Assembly: GCF_002933875.1 (NCBI RefSeq)
Contig: NZ_BFAV01000179.1
Location: 1 to 64,000, forward strand
Length of the DNA stretch: 64,000 nucleotides
DNA from: Desulfocucumis palustris
GTDB lineage: Bacteria; Bacillota; Desulfotomaculia; Desulfotomaculales; Desulfocucumaceae
Reading direction: 5' to 3'
The number at the start of each line of letters is the position of its first letter. Within the stretch, counting starts at the first letter, position 1. The notes beneath the pieces are model-generated. The model was given only the letters and a program-made list of their open reading frames with translations, did no database searches and was not told the origin of the DNA. Positions 29,981 through 39,740 of this stretch are shown here, in pieces. Position numbers and translations under genes: made by a program.

Positions 29981-30523
29981 CTAACTTATTAACCTCAAAT
30001 GTTCCCTCATAGCGGCCAGACGGGTACGGATGCTGCCGTCGATAACCCGGTCACCGATACGCACCACCACGCCGCCGATAAGTGAGGGATCCACAGAAAA
30101 GTCAGTAACGACTTTTTTACCGGTTATCTTGCCGAGCATGGCCTCAAGATCCGCCTTTTCCTTGTTGTTAAGCTCCACTGCCGAGGCTATCCCGGCAGCG
30201 GTGATATTGCGGTCGGCATTGGCCTTGTCGACAAAATAATCCACTATATCGGAAAGGAACTGCTCCCGCTGGCGCTCCACCAGCAGTTTAAGAAACTCAA
30301 AGGTGACCTCGGATATTTTGCCTGCAAAAAGCTCCTTTAAAAGGTCTTTCTTCTCTTCGGCGGTTATCCTGGGATGATAGAGTATCTTCTGGAGATCCTT
30401 GTCATCCTTGATCATCTGGTCGATTGCTTTAAGTTCCTGCTCAACCACATCCACTTTATCATCGCGCTTGGCCAATTCATATAATGCCTCGGCATAGCGC
30501 CCGCCTACTGCTCCCCTTAACAT
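29981..30523 (-). CDS. atpH: F1F0 ATP synthase delta subunit
   Basis: The protein has 180 residues. The N-terminal [20 protein letters not shown], central helical domain and C-terminal [28 protein letters not shown] are typical of delta/OSCP. It connects the b stalk to F1. Its ATG lies within the 3' end of atpF (7-bp overlap), indicating coupled translation. Confidence 0.97.
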   Translation of the reverse strand: MLRGAVGGRYAEALYELAKRDDKVDVVEQELKAIDQMIKDDKDLQKILYHPRITAEEKKDLLKELFAGKISEVTFEFLKLLVERQREQFLSDIVDYFVDKANADRNITAAGIASAVELNNKEKADLEAMLGKITGKKVVTDFSVDPSLIGGVVVRIGDRVIDGSIRTRLAAMREHLRLIS

Positions 30524-31023
30524 GGCAGATCCCCTGCCTCTTTAATAAATTCCCGCACCATATCGTGCTGGACATCGTCTGTAATCTTTTTGCTGACCAC
30601 TTTGTTGGCGACCAGTATGGAAAGTGTAACCACCTGCTCGCGCAATTCTGCAACCGCTTTCTCCTTCTCCCGCTCTATCTCAGCCAGAGCGGAATCTTTA
30701 ATCCGCGCGGACTCAGCCTTGGCAGCCTCTAAAATCTGCTGGGCCTGAGCTTCGCCGGCTTTGGTGGCCTGTTGAATAATAGCCTGGGCTTCTTCCTTGC
30801 TCTTCTGCATTTCCGCAAGATAGCTTTGGCGCAGCGCCTCGGCCTCTTTTCTTTCATTTTCGGCTGCGGTTACGTTGTCGGCAATGGCTTTTTGCCTTTG
30901 CTCCAGAACGTTGACGATTGGCTTGTAAACCACAACCCGAAGAAAGATTAAAAGAACTATAAAGTTAAAAATTTGTGCCACCAGTGTCGCGTTTAAACCT
31001 AACGCACTAATAACTGCTTCCAT
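30517..31023 (-). CDS. atpF: F1F0 ATP synthase b subunit
   Basis: The protein has 168 residues. A single N-terminal membrane helix ([26 protein letters not shown]) is followed by a long charged coiled coil. It is the peripheral stalk. It starts 205 bp after atpE, an unusually large gap with a strong hairpin in it, and overlaps atpH. Confidence 0.97.
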   Translation of the reverse strand: MEAVISALGLNATLVAQIFNFIVLLIFLRVVVYKPIVNVLEQRQKAIADNVTAAENERKEAEALRQSYLAEMQKSKEEAQAIIQQATKAGEAQAQQILEAAKAESARIKDSALAEIEREKEKAVAELREQVVTLSILVANKVVSKKITDDVQHDMVREFIKEAGDLPC

Positions 31024-31147
31024 GAGGCTTCTCTACCCCTCCTTCCTTGCCTGTGGAGAAAGTTTCAATCCCCCTCTATACGGTAAAACCGTTTAGAAGC
31101 GACAGTAGCCTGTTACGCCTCGCTTTACTATTCAGAAAAAGGATTGC

Positions 31148-31187
31148 GGTAGCGGGCCCTGGCAAAACCGTGACAAAACCCGCTACC
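31148..31187 (-). other. Stable hairpin in the atpE-atpF gap
   Basis: GGTAGCGGG and CCCGCTACC form a perfect 9-bp stem with a 22-nt loop and no T-run. It lies in the 205-bp gap after the c-subunit gene. It could protect or partly terminate the upstream message so that the c subunit is made in excess. Confidence 0.6.
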
Positions 31188-31228
31188 ATTTGACCAAGCC
31201 ACCTCTTTGCGAGATGTCAAACGAGTTA

Positions 31229-31486
<258 letters not shown>

Positions 31487-31567
31487 CTAAATTCTTTAGA
31501 TGGTGGCACTTCTCGAAAATCGGTGTTCGAATTTCGAGATTCGAACAAACACTATTTATACGAATAA

Positions 31568-32302
31568 TTAGTGGTGTTCCGCTGTTTGCTGGCTGATATA
31601 GGCAATGGTAAGCATGGTAAAGATGAATGCCTGGATAAAGCCTACAAAGATACTGAATGCCAGCCAGATGACAGATGCCAGGAAGCCGCCCATAAGCGTA
31701 ACCGTCAGGCTGAACAGACCCAGCAGAACGGCTATAAGCACTTCACCGGCGTATATGTTCCCGTAAATACGGAAAGCCAGCGTGATGGGCTTGGACAATT
31801 CCTCGATAATGGTCAGGGGAAGGAAGAACGGCACCGGCTCCAAAAAGTGCTTGAAGTAGCTTAAACCCTTGTACTTAAGGCCGATAACCTGTACCAGCAG
31901 GAAAACCATCAGCGCCATGCCCAGGGTGGTGTTAATATCCGCCGTGGGCGACATCATGGTAGGTATCAGTCCCCACAGGTTGCTGAAGAGGAGGAACAGG
32001 AAAAGAGTAAAAAGAAGACAAACCATTCCCGCGCCCTTTCTGTAGTCTATGTTGTCATAGACCAGGCCGCGTATGAACAGGAACATCTCCTCCACCATCA
32101 ACTGCAGCTTGCCCGGCTTGTTCACCTTCATGGCCCTGGTGGCAGCCACTGTAAACAGCGCCGCAAGGATCATTATCACCCAGGTCATAACCAGTGTTTT
32201 GACGTTAACGTCACCTATGGGAGTAGGTACCACCCCGTGGTGCCCAAGATGAAGAAAACCCCAAAAATCCAAATCCTCATGGACTTCTTCTAAACCTCTC
32301 AT
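31568..32302 (-). CDS. atpB: F1F0 ATP synthase a subunit
   Basis: The protein has 244 residues with five to six membrane helices. The essential Arg is in the helix phrase ITLAFRIYGNIYAGEVL, and the C-terminal QAFIFTMLTIAYISQQT is typical. It forms the ion half-channels of F0. The gene lies upstream of atpE and downstream of atpI. Confidence 0.98.
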   Translation of the reverse strand: MRGLEEVHEDLDFWGFLHLGHHGVVPTPIGDVNVKTLVMTWVIMILAALFTVAATRAMKVNKPGKLQLMVEEMFLFIRGLVYDNIDYRKGAGMVCLLFTLFLFLLFSNLWGLIPTMMSPTADINTTLGMALMVFLLVQVIGLKYKGLSYFKHFLEPVPFFLPLTIIEELSKPITLAFRIYGNIYAGEVLIAVLLGLFSLTVTLMGGFLASVIWLAFSIFVGFIQAFIFTMLTIAYISQQTAEHH

Positions 32303-32415
32303 ACTTCTTTTCTCACCCCTTTCCGTAAAAAAATTATTTTATTTTTATATAAAACATTTATTTACGGATTTACGCCCTGCCGGGCAAAAACCGGCGCGGA
32401 TTGTCCGCACCGCAA

Positions 32416-32847
32416 TTATTCGCTGTAATACTTTCTTATAAATTCACCGGACTGGCGGTATAGAGTAACGGTCTCAATCATTGACAGGATGATGGAAATG
32501 CAGGAGGGTATCAAAAGTCCCGCTCCCACGCCGAAAAGGCTCACAAAGGGCAGCTTGCTGACCAGGAAAAAGAGCACTATCATGATCAGGCCCAGACGCA
32601 TGGTCAGGCCTCTCTTCATATGCTTTTTGGCGGCGTCGGGAAGAAGCTCGGGAAGCTTTTTTATTCTTTTGGTAAGGGTGATGGAGTTGAAAATACCCAC
32701 GGCCAGGCCGATAACCATGCCGTAAAGGAGGCTGTCGCCGGGGTATAAAATTAAGGCCAGGCAGAGTCCGATCATGATGAAACCGGCATACTTAAGGGTG
32801 TTCCTTAAATGATTATCCAGTTCGGGAACAGTCATTGGGCCGAACAT
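32416..32847 (-). CDS. atpI: ATP synthase subunit I (AtpI-like)
   Basis: The protein has 143 residues with four membrane helices and the family phrase YGMVIGLAVGIFNSITLTKRIKKL in the middle. AtpI proteins help c-ring assembly. AAGGAGGCAGCCC precedes the ATG. It sits between atpZ and atpB. Confidence 0.9.
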   Translation of the reverse strand: MFGPMTVPELDNHLRNTLKYAGFIMIGLCLALILYPGDSLLYGMVIGLAVGIFNSITLTKRIKKLPELLPDAAKKHMKRGLTMRLGLIMIVLFFLVSKLPFVSLFGVGAGLLIPSCISIILSMIETVTLYRQSGEFIRKYYSE

Positions 32848-32931
32848 GGGCTGCCTCCTTTATCGGTCATCAGTCGTCGGACGTCAGACATGGAAATATT
32901 CTTCTTAAATGACTTCTCCGGGGTCAAATTA

Positions 32932-33168
32932 CTAGTTGTCTTTCCAAAAGCGCTGGAGGGTGTTTACTATACCCCAGATGCCGGCGGCAACCCCCAACAG
33001 TATTCCTGCCACCATAATCCAGGGACCGGTGCCTAATTGTTTGTCCAGCAGCCCGCCGCCGTAAAACCCCAGGGTTACGGTAACGGCCATCTCCGCACCT
33101 ATGATGGTGGTTATTGATATGGCCTGCAGGAATCCGCCGCCTTTTGGTTTGGAATCGTTTTCTTTCAT
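32932..33168 (-). CDS. atpZ: AtpZ/AtpI-type small membrane protein
   Basis: The protein has 78 residues with two membrane helices joined by GGGLLDKQLGTGPWIMVAGILLGVAAGIWG, the typical hairpin of the AtpZ family found at the head of atp operons, where it forms a small cation-linked complex with AtpI. It has a weak ribosome site and is probably the first gene of the operon. Confidence 0.9.
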   Translation of the reverse strand: MKENDSKPKGGGFLQAISITTIIGAEMAVTVTLGFYGGGLLDKQLGTGPWIMVAGILLGVAAGIWGIVNTLQRFWKDN

Positions 33169-33338
33169 AATTAATAAGTTTCTTTAATATCAGATTTATT
33201 AAGCACAGGTTAAAATCAAGTTCTACAGATGAATATGTTCTACACAGACTACGTTATTCCTCCACAGCCAACGGACTTTTTTCTGGCGGGAATGAAAAAA
33301 TTTTATCCCTGAAGAGACAATTTTCCTCGGCGAACGGT

Positions 33339-34487
33339 TCAGCCGCCAAAGCCCACCGGCGGGATTTTTGTCATTCCATATTTATAAAGTATGAATTCCG
33401 CGATTCTTCTGGAGGCGTGTCCGTCACCGTAAGGATTCACAGCCTCCGCCATGCCCCGGTAGTAATCTTTATCGTCCAGCAGCCGGCGGGTCTCCCGCAG
33501 CACAGCCTCCCTCTCCGTGCCCACCAGCAGCACCGTGCCGGCGTCCACCGCCTCGGGCCTTTCGGTGGTGTTGCGCAAAACCAGCACCGGCTTGCCCAGG
33601 GAAGGAGCCTCCTCCTGCATTCCCCCGGAATCGGTGAGAACAATATAGCTTTTCTGCATCAGGTTGACAAAGGGCTGGTAATCCAGCGGCTCCGTCAGGT
33701 GCACCCTCTCCAGGCCGCCCAGCACGGAATCCACCACGCTGCGCACGGCGGGGTTCTTATGCACCGGGAAAACTATCCTGACATCCGGGTACGACTCTAT
33801 TATTTCCCTCAGCGCCTGATAAATGTGCCGCATGGGCTCGCCCAGATTTTCCCGGCGGTGGGTGGTGACCAGCAGTATCCTGGAATTTCGGTGGTCAATG
33901 GCCTTCAATTCCGGGCGGGTAAACACATAATCCCCGGAAACGGTGCCGAGCAGCGCGTCTATCACCGTATTACCGGTGACAAAAATGCTTTCCCGGCGAA
34001 CCCCCTCCAGTAAAAGATTTTCCCTGGCCCGGGCGGTGGGGGCGAAATGCAAATCCGCCAGCGCTCCTGTGAGGCGGCGGTTCAGCTCCTCGGGAAAGGG
34101 GGAAAATTTGTTGCCGGTGCGCAGGCCGGCTTCCACGTGGCCAACCGGAATCTGCATATAATACGAGGCCAGCGAGGCCACGAAGGTGGTGGTGGTGTCC
34201 CCGTGCACCAGAACCAGGTCAGGTTGTTCTTCCCTGAGCACCTTTTCCAGGCCGGACAGCGCCCGGCCGGTGATATCGAAAAGAGACTGCCCGGGCTGCA
34301 TTATACCCAGGTCGTGTTCCGGCTCAATTTCAAATAATCTCAATACCTGGTCCAGCATCTCCCTGTGTTGGGCGGTAACCGCCACCCGGCAGCTGATCTG
34401 CCCTGGGTAGCGTCCCAGCTCCTTCACCAGGGGCGCCATTTTTATAGCCTCCGGCCTTGTGCCGAATATAGCGAGTACTTTCATCAT
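33339..34487 (-). CDS. mnaA: UDP-N-acetylglucosamine 2-epimerase (non-hydrolysing)
   Basis: Start ATG 34487 follows AGGAG by 5-6 nt; longer frames run into a hairpin repeat. The protein has 382 residues. Motifs: FGTRPEAIKMAPLV, VHGDTTTTFVASLASYY, HVEAGLRTGNKFSPFPEE, VTTHRRENLG, and VLTDSGGMQEEAPSLGKPVLVLR. It interconverts UDP-GlcNAc and UDP-ManNAc for wall polymer synthesis. Its place before the atp operon matches B. subtilis. Confidence 0.97.
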   Translation of the reverse strand: MMKVLAIFGTRPEAIKMAPLVKELGRYPGQISCRVAVTAQHREMLDQVLRLFEIEPEHDLGIMQPGQSLFDITGRALSGLEKVLREEQPDLVLVHGDTTTTFVASLASYYMQIPVGHVEAGLRTGNKFSPFPEELNRRLTGALADLHFAPTARARENLLLEGVRRESIFVTGNTVIDALLGTVSGDYVFTRPELKAIDHRNSRILLVTTHRRENLGEPMRHIYQALREIIESYPDVRIVFPVHKNPAVRSVVDSVLGGLERVHLTEPLDYQPFVNLMQKSYIVLTDSGGMQEEAPSLGKPVLVLRNTTERPEAVDAGTVLLVGTEREAVLRETRRLLDDKDYYRGMAEAVNPYGDGHASRRIAEFILYKYGMTKIPPVGFGG

Positions 34488-34557
34488 CACATCTCCTGAA
34501 CAGCAATAACCCGGGCAATCGTTAACAGTATATGACACGTCCGGCAAAAGAATACCG

Positions 34558-34586
34558 TGAGTCAAGGGGACGGTTCTCTTGACTCA
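34558..34586. repeat. Hairpin, class B (TGAGTCAAG stem)
   Basis: TGAGTCAAG, loop GGGACGGTTCT, CTTGACTCA: a perfect 9-bp stem. It begins at the base right after the TAA of the 34587-35195 gene. Confidence 0.95.
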
Positions 34587-35195
34587 TTATTTCTTATTAA
34601 ACCGGCCCCGGGGGCCGCCTACATTGTCAAAGGCGGAGTTGAAATTGCGATACAGCGTCTTGTAGCCGGGAATCCTGTGCCACTTTTTAATAAAGCCCTC
34701 GGGAAGATCCTCCCTGAGCACCACGGCATTCCAGCCGCCCTGCACGGGGTAGGCGTAATAGGGCATTTCCTTGGGAATCCCGCGAATAAATATTACCTGG
34801 GGTATGACCCATTCCAGCCTGGCCAGGTATACCCTGTGCATACCGTCACAGACTATGTTGTGCACCGAGCCGTCACGCTCCACCGATTCCTCTATCACCG
34901 GGGGCATCACGTCGATAGGCTCCTGATAATCCTCCAGATAAACACTGGCGTAACCATTCAGATTGAAAAGATCCACCCCGTGCTTCTGCAGCTGCCAGCG
35001 CAGGCTGCGCACCTTCAGCAGTTCACTGGTGAGCACGTAGGACTGGGGGGGAGAAAGTTCGTCTGTGTGTATGTTCTCCAGGGATATAAAGGTGTTCTTG
35101 TATATGCATATCTCCGGATCCGTAAGCATGGAGACATTTTTAAGCCTTTTTATCAATTCTTCCACGCCGTGTTTTTCTACCCTGACAATATTCAT
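34587..35195 (-). CDS. Hypothetical protein with a ParB/sulfiredoxin-like segment
   Basis: The protein has 202 residues; the ATG follows GGCGGG. I do not recognise a named family. The middle part, VIEESVERDG then IVCDGMHRVYLARLEW, resembles the ParB/Srx nucleotide-binding fold, where a D/NGxHR motif binds phosphates. Flanking parts contain LKNVSMLTDPEICIYKNTFISL and WNAVVLREDLPEGFIKKWHRIPGY. No signal peptide or membrane segment is visible, so it is probably cytosolic. It sits between mnaA and a HAD phosphatase gene. A hairpin repeat touches its stop codon. Confidence 0.65.
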   Translation of the reverse strand: MNIVRVEKHGVEELIKRLKNVSMLTDPEICIYKNTFISLENIHTDELSPPQSYVLTSELLKVRSLRWQLQKHGVDLFNLNGYASVYLEDYQEPIDVMPPVIEESVERDGSVHNIVCDGMHRVYLARLEWVIPQVIFIRGIPKEMPYYAYPVQGGWNAVVLREDLPEGFIKKWHRIPGYKTLYRNFNSAFDNVGGPRGRFNKK

Positions 35196-35223
35196 TCCGC
35201 TACCCGCCTTTCTTACAAGTGAG

Positions 35224-35898
35224 TCACTCCAAATTGGTTTCCGGCAGCTGGGCTATTGAACTTATCATGATGTCCGGTCTTTTCAGGCTGCCGGTGAGAA
35301 CGCCGCTCATGGCGGGGTATTCCTTTTCCGGGCGGCAGAGAACCCATACGGTTTTTATACCCAGCCGCATGGCCGGGGCCAGGTCGTTTTCGTAGGTGTC
35401 CCCCACCATCCAGGCGTTTTCGGGACTTACCCCCAAACCATCCAGCGCCCGCAGGAATATTTCCCGGCAGGGTTTTTTAATGCCTTCCCGGAAACTCAGT
35501 GCCGCATAATCCACCATGGCCGCCGCTTCCGGGCAGGCCCGCAAAAAAGCCCGGTGATAGGGGGCCCATATGTCGGAAACCAGTCCCACCTTAAAACCGA
35601 GGCTCTTAACCCAGCCCACGGCCCGGGAAGCTCCGGCTATTTCCCCGGCCGATATTTCCTGCTCCCGCCACAGACTTTCCATATGCTTTTCCAGGTCATC
35701 CGGCACGGTGAATTTACCGGCCAATTCCCTGCATACATGGCGGTGGCAGGTAAAGTCCGTGCACATCAACAGGTCCGCCACCCTGCCCTTTTCCCGGTCC
35801 GGCAGCCCCAGCAGCCGGCTGATGTGCTTGGCCGGGGATATGTCCGGCCCCGCGATAAGGGTGGAGCCTATGTCAAACAACACAGCTTTTTCAGACAC
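35224..35898 (-). CDS. HAD-superfamily hydrolase
   Basis: The protein has 224 residues from GTG 35898 (AGGGG upstream). Motif I is VLFDIGSTL, motif II LVSDIWAPYHRAF, the Lys motif FREGIKKPCREIF, and motif IV MVGDTYENDLAPAMRLG. The second Asp of the usual DxD in motif I is replaced by Gly, which makes standard phosphatase activity uncertain. The cap between motifs I and II is helical. It is soluble; the substrate is unknown. Confidence 0.85.
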   Translation of the reverse strand: MSEKAVLFDIGSTLIAGPDISPAKHISRLLGLPDREKGRVADLLMCTDFTCHRHVCRELAGKFTVPDDLEKHMESLWREQEISAGEIAGASRAVGWVKSLGFKVGLVSDIWAPYHRAFLRACPEAAAMVDYAALSFREGIKKPCREIFLRALDGLGVSPENAWMVGDTYENDLAPAMRLGIKTVWVLCRPEKEYPAMSGVLTGSLKRPDIMISSIAQLPETNLE

Positions 35899-35936
35899 TT
35901 ATTTTTTCCCCTAGGTGTTATTGAATAATCTTTTAA

Positions 35937-36410
35937 TTAATCCTTTTGTTGTCTGCCCGGTTCACGCTCCGGCGGCCAGAGGTCCACTTTCACCCCGTAG
36001 CGCTCCAGGTAGTCGATGCCCTCGCCGGTACCCTTATGGTCCCGGCGCACAACCACCCTGCTTATTTCGCAGGTCACTATCAGCTTGGCACAGGTAACAC
36101 AGATGTCGGCGTTGACGTATATGGTGCCGCCCTTAACGGCCAGGCCCCTCTTGGCGCAAAGGCATATGGCGTTTTGCTCCGCGTGAACGCAGGGCTTGTA
36201 GTCCTCCCTGCCGACCAGGTCCTTCAGGCAGCTGCCGGTGTCGCAGCAGTGCGTTTCACCGCTGACCACACCGTTGTAACCGTGAGAAATGATACGATTG
36301 TCCACCACAATAACCGCCCCTACCTTTTTACGCAGGCAGGTGGAGCGGCGGGCGATGGTTTCCACAACATCCATATATGTTTCATCAAAAGATGGACGGC
36401 GCGGGGTCAA
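35937..36410 (-). CDS. comEB: dCMP deaminase family protein (ComEB-like)
   Basis: TTG 36410 lies 9 nt after GGGAGG; an in-frame TTG at 36419 touches that site. About 157 residues. Zinc ligands: HAE in PCVHAEQNAI and the PCxxC-like CVTCAKL. Other family features are GAVIVVDNRIISHGYNG and GETHCCDTGSC. It deaminates dCMP to dUMP for thymidylate synthesis. It lies upstream of the HAD gene. Confidence 0.9.
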   Translation of the reverse strand: MTPRRPSFDETYMDVVETIARRSTCLRKKVGAVIVVDNRIISHGYNGVVSGETHCCDTGSCLKDLVGREDYKPCVHAEQNAICLCAKRGLAVKGGTIYVNADICVTCAKLIVTCEISRVVVRRDHKGTGEGIDYLERYGVKVDLWPPEREPGRQQKD

Positions 36411-36491
36411 ATAATCCAACCTCCCGGACTTTCCCGAGTCAAGGAACGATTCTCCGACTCGTCGAATGAATTAAAAGCGGCTCCTGGAGTT

Positions 36492-36610
36492 CCATGTCAA
36501 AACATGGCAAACGAAGCGTCCCCATGCCATCCTCATGCCATGCCAAAACCTGGCAAGGGAAGCGTCCCCATGGCAGGGCGTGCCATGCCGAGCGTCCCCG
36601 TGGCAGGGCG
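36492..36610. repeat. Hairpin cluster, class E (TGCCA/TGGCA stems with GCGTCCCC)
   Basis: Three related units, each with GCGTCCCC next to TGGCA/TGCCA arms (for example TGCCA 36581-36585 and TGGCA 36601-36605 around GAGCGTCCCC), fill the gap between comEB and glyA. The first unit also has CCATG/CATGG arms. Confidence 0.75.
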
Positions 36611-36623
36611 ACTTAAGGGCGCA

Positions 36624-37865
36624 TTAGTATATGGGGTATTTTTTGCACAGCTCCGAGGCCTTTTCCGCAGCCTCGCGCAGATGTCCCTCATCCCCGCCAA
36701 AGCTTAAAGCATGATCCATGATCTCCGCCACTGTTCGCATGTCTTCCTGGTTCAGGCCCCTGGTGGTAACCGCCGGGGTGCCGACCCTGATGCCGCTGGC
36801 CACCGCCGGGGGCTGGGGATCGAAGGGTATGGCGTTTTTGTTGACCGTTATCCCCACCTGATCCAGCAGTTTTTCCGCGTCCCGGCCGGTAATGTTCTTG
36901 CTGCGCAGGTCCACCAGCATCATATGGTTGTCCGTTCCGCCGCTCACCAGACTGAAGCCGAAACTGCTAAGAGCCTCCGCCAGCGCCAGGGCATTTTGAA
37001 CAATCTTCTGTTGGTATGCTTTAAATTCCGGTTTAAGGGCTTCGGCAAAGGCTACTGCCTTGGCGGCAATAACGTGCATCAGCGGGCCTCCCTGAATCCC
37101 GGGAAAAACAGCCTTATCAATAGCCGCCGCGTATTTTTCCCTGCACAGTATCATTCCGCCCCGGGGGCCGCGCAGGGTTTTGTGGGTGGTGGTGGTTACC
37201 ACGTCGGCATGGGGAATGGGGCTGTTGTGCAAGCCGGCAGCCACCAGGCCGGCGATATGGGCCATATCCACCATCAGGTAGGCCCCCGCCTCCCGGGCTA
37301 TTTCCCCCATTACGGCAAAATCTATTTCCCTGGGATAGGCGCTGGCGCCGGCCACAATCATTTTCGGCCCGCACTGCAGCGCCGCTTCGCGCAACTTTTG
37401 ATAGTCGATGCGGCCGGTGTCCTGTTCCACCCCGTAAGCCGCTATTTTAAAATATTTACCGGACATGTTCAGCGGGCTGCCGTGGGTAAGGTGTCCGCCG
37501 TGAGCCAGGTTCATGCCGAGGATGGTGTCCCCCGGCTGGAGCAGGGCGAAATACACGGAAATGTTGGCCTGGGCCCCGGAATGAGGCTGCACGTTGGCAT
37601 GCTCCGCCCCGAAAATCTCCTTTGCCCTTTTAATGGCCAGTTCCTCGGCGATATCCACGCAGTGGCAGCCGCCGTAGTAACGCCTGCCAACGTAACCCTC
37701 GGCATATTTATTGGTAAGGACCGAACCCTGGGCTTCCATAACCGCCCGGCTGACAATGTTTTCCGAGGCGATCAACTCAAGGGTACCGCGCTGTCTTTCC
37801 AGCTCCAGTTCAATTGCCCTGGATATTTCGGGGTCGGTCTCGGCAAGGGTGCGCATTAAACTCAT
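36624..37865 (-). CDS. glyA: Serine hydroxymethyltransferase
   Basis: ATG 37865 follows AGGAGGAAACCCCAA; longer frames are not needed. The protein has 413 residues, the normal length. Signatures: [45 protein letters not shown] and the PLP-Lys motif [14 protein letters not shown]. It converts serine and tetrahydrofolate to glycine and methylene-tetrahydrofolate. It lies downstream of rpiB as in B. subtilis. Confidence 0.98.
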   Translation of the reverse strand: MSLMRTLAETDPEISRAIELELERQRGTLELIASENIVSRAVMEAQGSVLTNKYAEGYVGRRYYGGCHCVDIAEELAIKRAKEIFGAEHANVQPHSGAQANISVYFALLQPGDTILGMNLAHGGHLTHGSPLNMSGKYFKIAAYGVEQDTGRIDYQKLREAALQCGPKMIVAGASAYPREIDFAVMGEIAREAGAYLMVDMAHIAGLVAAGLHNSPIPHADVVTTTTHKTLRGPRGGMILCREKYAAAIDKAVFPGIQGGPLMHVIAAKAVAFAEALKPEFKAYQQKIVQNALALAEALSSFGFSLVSGGTDNHMMLVDLRSKNITGRDAEKLLDQVGITVNKNAIPFDPQPPAVASGIRVGTPAVTTRGLNQEDMRTVAEIMDHALSFGGDEGHLREAAEKASELCKKYPIY

Positions 37866-37903
37866 TTGGGGTTTCCTCCTGCTTATAGCTTGCATTTTAT
37901 GAT

Positions 37904-38368
37904 TTATTTCGAGCAATATTTGTCCTCAATCCGGCTGATTTTTTCCAGCCTGCGGGAGTGCCTGCCGCCCTGGAACTCCGTTTCCAGCCAGATTTTGACT
38001 ATTTCCAGGGCCGGGCCCACGCCCAGCACCCTCTCTCCCATTGTAAGCACGTTGGCGTCATTATGTTCCCTGGAGGCCCTGGCGGAAAAGGCGTCGTGAC
38101 ACAGAGCCGCCCTAATTCCCGGAACCTTGTTGGCTGCTATGCAAACTCCAATGCCCGTGCCGCAGATTATTATACCCCGGGTGTACTTCCCGGAGCGGAC
38201 AGCCTCGGCCACCGGAAGGGCAAAATCGGGATAATCCACCGATTCCTCCGAATAAGTGCCCAGGTCGGTGCATTCAATGTTCATTTTCTTTAAAAAAGCA
38301 ATAATTTCACCTTTCAATTTAAAACCGCCGTGGTCACTGGCAATAGCCACCTGCAAAGGAACATCCAT
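37904..38368 (-). CDS. rpiB: Ribose-5-phosphate isomerase B
   Basis: The protein has 154 residues. [10 protein letters not shown] near the start, the catalytic-Cys motif [25 protein letters not shown] and [13 protein letters not shown] are diagnostic. It interconverts ribulose- and ribose-5-phosphate. A GGAAGG site touches the ATG, so the exact start is less sure. Confidence 0.97.
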   Translation of the reverse strand: MDVPLQVAIASDHGGFKLKGEIIAFLKKMNIECTDLGTYSEESVDYPDFALPVAEAVRSGKYTRGIIICGTGIGVCIAANKVPGIRAALCHDAFSARASREHNDANVLTMGERVLGVGPALEIVKIWLETEFQGGRHSRRLEKISRIEDKYCSK

Positions 38369-38640
38369 CCTTCCCGATGTTATTATTCAAAGTATTAGAT
38401 ACATTTTCTACAACAATTAGCATATCCCTTTATATTAAACTAAAATTTGCGGGCAGGGGCAGCCGGGAATCGGCCTGACGCTATGTGGATGCGGAAAGGT
38501 TGAATGGCGGAGGCAACCGGCAGTCAGCCCGAGGCCCGGCTAAAAACAACTATGGCGCCGCAGGCGGAGCCGGAAGGCGCGAAACCGCCGGGCATAATTT
38601 CGCGGCCCCGGCCGGCGGGCCCCAGGCGCCGGGTGAGGAT

Positions 38641-39114
38641 TCAGGAGCGAAAATCCTGCAGCTCTTCACGCAACAGCCTGTCCACGGCCAACGCAATCAT
38701 TCTTTTCAGGTAGTCCGCGCAGCGGTGGTAAATTTCCAGGCCGCCCCCGAAGGGGTCCGGAACGTCTGCGCCGCCCCCGGCGTAAACCGCCAGGGTGTGA
38801 ATCCTGGACTCCGCTTCCGGGCAAAGGCTTAAGGCCTCCATGCGGTGCCGGGCGGTCATGGTGAGCACCAGGCCGGCGCTTTCAATTAGCTCCCGGCTCA
38901 ACATGGTGGAACGGTGGCCGTTCAAATCGATTCCCATTTCCCTCATAACCGCCACCGCATGATTCGACGCGGGCTGTCCGGTAATAGTCAGGGTTCCCGC
39001 GGACAGCACCTCCACCCTGCCGGATAAACCCCGCCTGTACAATTCGTGTTTGGCCAAAGCCTCAGCCATGCTGCTGCGGCAGGTATTGCCGGTACAGACA
39101 AAAAGTATTTTCAA
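38641..39114 (-). CDS. ywlE: Low-molecular-weight protein (arginine/tyrosine) phosphatase, YwlE-like
   Basis: The protein has 157 residues. The P-loop VCTGNTCRSSMAEAL at residues 6-20 holds the nucleophile Cys, and the general acid Asp is in VPDPFGGG. The Thr in CTGNTCRSS (rather than Ile) is the mark of YwlE-type arginine phosphatases, and the position next to rpiB and the threonylcarbamoyl gene also fits ywlE. Confidence 0.92.
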   Translation of the reverse strand: MKILFVCTGNTCRSSMAEALAKHELYRRGLSGRVEVLSAGTLTITGQPASNHAVAVMREMGIDLNGHRSTMLSRELIESAGLVLTMTARHRMEALSLCPEAESRIHTLAVYAGGGADVPDPFGGGLEIYHRCADYLKRMIALAVDRLLREELQDFRS

Positions 39115-39144
39115 AAAGCAACCCTCCCGTGGCCATGATGATTC

Positions 39145-39687
39145 CTAAAAGAACAGCTTAATGCCTATTCCGATAAGTATTAACCCGCCCGCCAGCTGGG
39201 CACGCTCACCTGCCACACGCCCCAGCAGGCGGCCCAGGCCCAGCCCCCCGAAGGTCATCAAACCCGCCACCAGGCCGAAAACCCCGGCGGCCATAATCAG
39301 GTTGACCTTCTGGGTGCCAAGGGTAAAACCGACGCTGAGAGCGTCCATGCTTACGCTGGCCGCCAGCAGCAGCAATCCCCAGGTATTGACCAGGGCTATT
39401 TTGGGCGCATTTTCAGGATCCTTTTTTATAACGTCCCGGAGCATTTTAACACCCAGGAAAATAAGAATGGATGCCCCGACAATGGCTGCCGCGTTGCCTA
39501 TATACCTCCCTGCCAACTCTCCCACATACCATCCCGCCAGGGGCATGATAATGTGAAAAATCAGCACTGTAAAGCTTATCAAAAACATCTGGCGTTTTCC
39601 AACCCCGGTAATGCCTATGGCCAGGCACATGGAAAAGGCGTCGCTTCCCAGGGCCACAGCCAATAAAAGCAGTGTCGTAATGCTCAT
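39145..39687 (-). CDS. mntP: Manganese efflux pump MntP
   Basis: ATG 39687 has CCGGAGGAC 6-8 nt upstream. The protein has 180 residues with six membrane helices and the Mn-binding Asp motifs ALGSDAFSMCLAIG and SVSMDALSVGFTLG. It exports Mn2+. A yybP-ykoY riboswitch, common upstream of mntP, was not recognised; the upstream gap is filled with tandem repeats. Confidence 0.95.
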   Translation of the reverse strand: MSITTLLLLAVALGSDAFSMCLAIGITGVGKRQMFLISFTVLIFHIIMPLAGWYVGELAGRYIGNAAAIVGASILIFLGVKMLRDVIKKDPENAPKIALVNTWGLLLLAASVSMDALSVGFTLGTQKVNLIMAAGVFGLVAGLMTFGGLGLGRLLGRVAGERAQLAGGLILIGIGIKLFF

Positions 39688-39740
39688 TAATTGTCCTCCG
39701 GGTTCCAAATTAGATCGGGGAATACTCATCAATCCCCCGG

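Noticed and set aside
34488..34565. Upstream extension of mnaA
   Set aside because: It would translate part of a class-B hairpin; ATG 34487 has AGGAG at the right distance.
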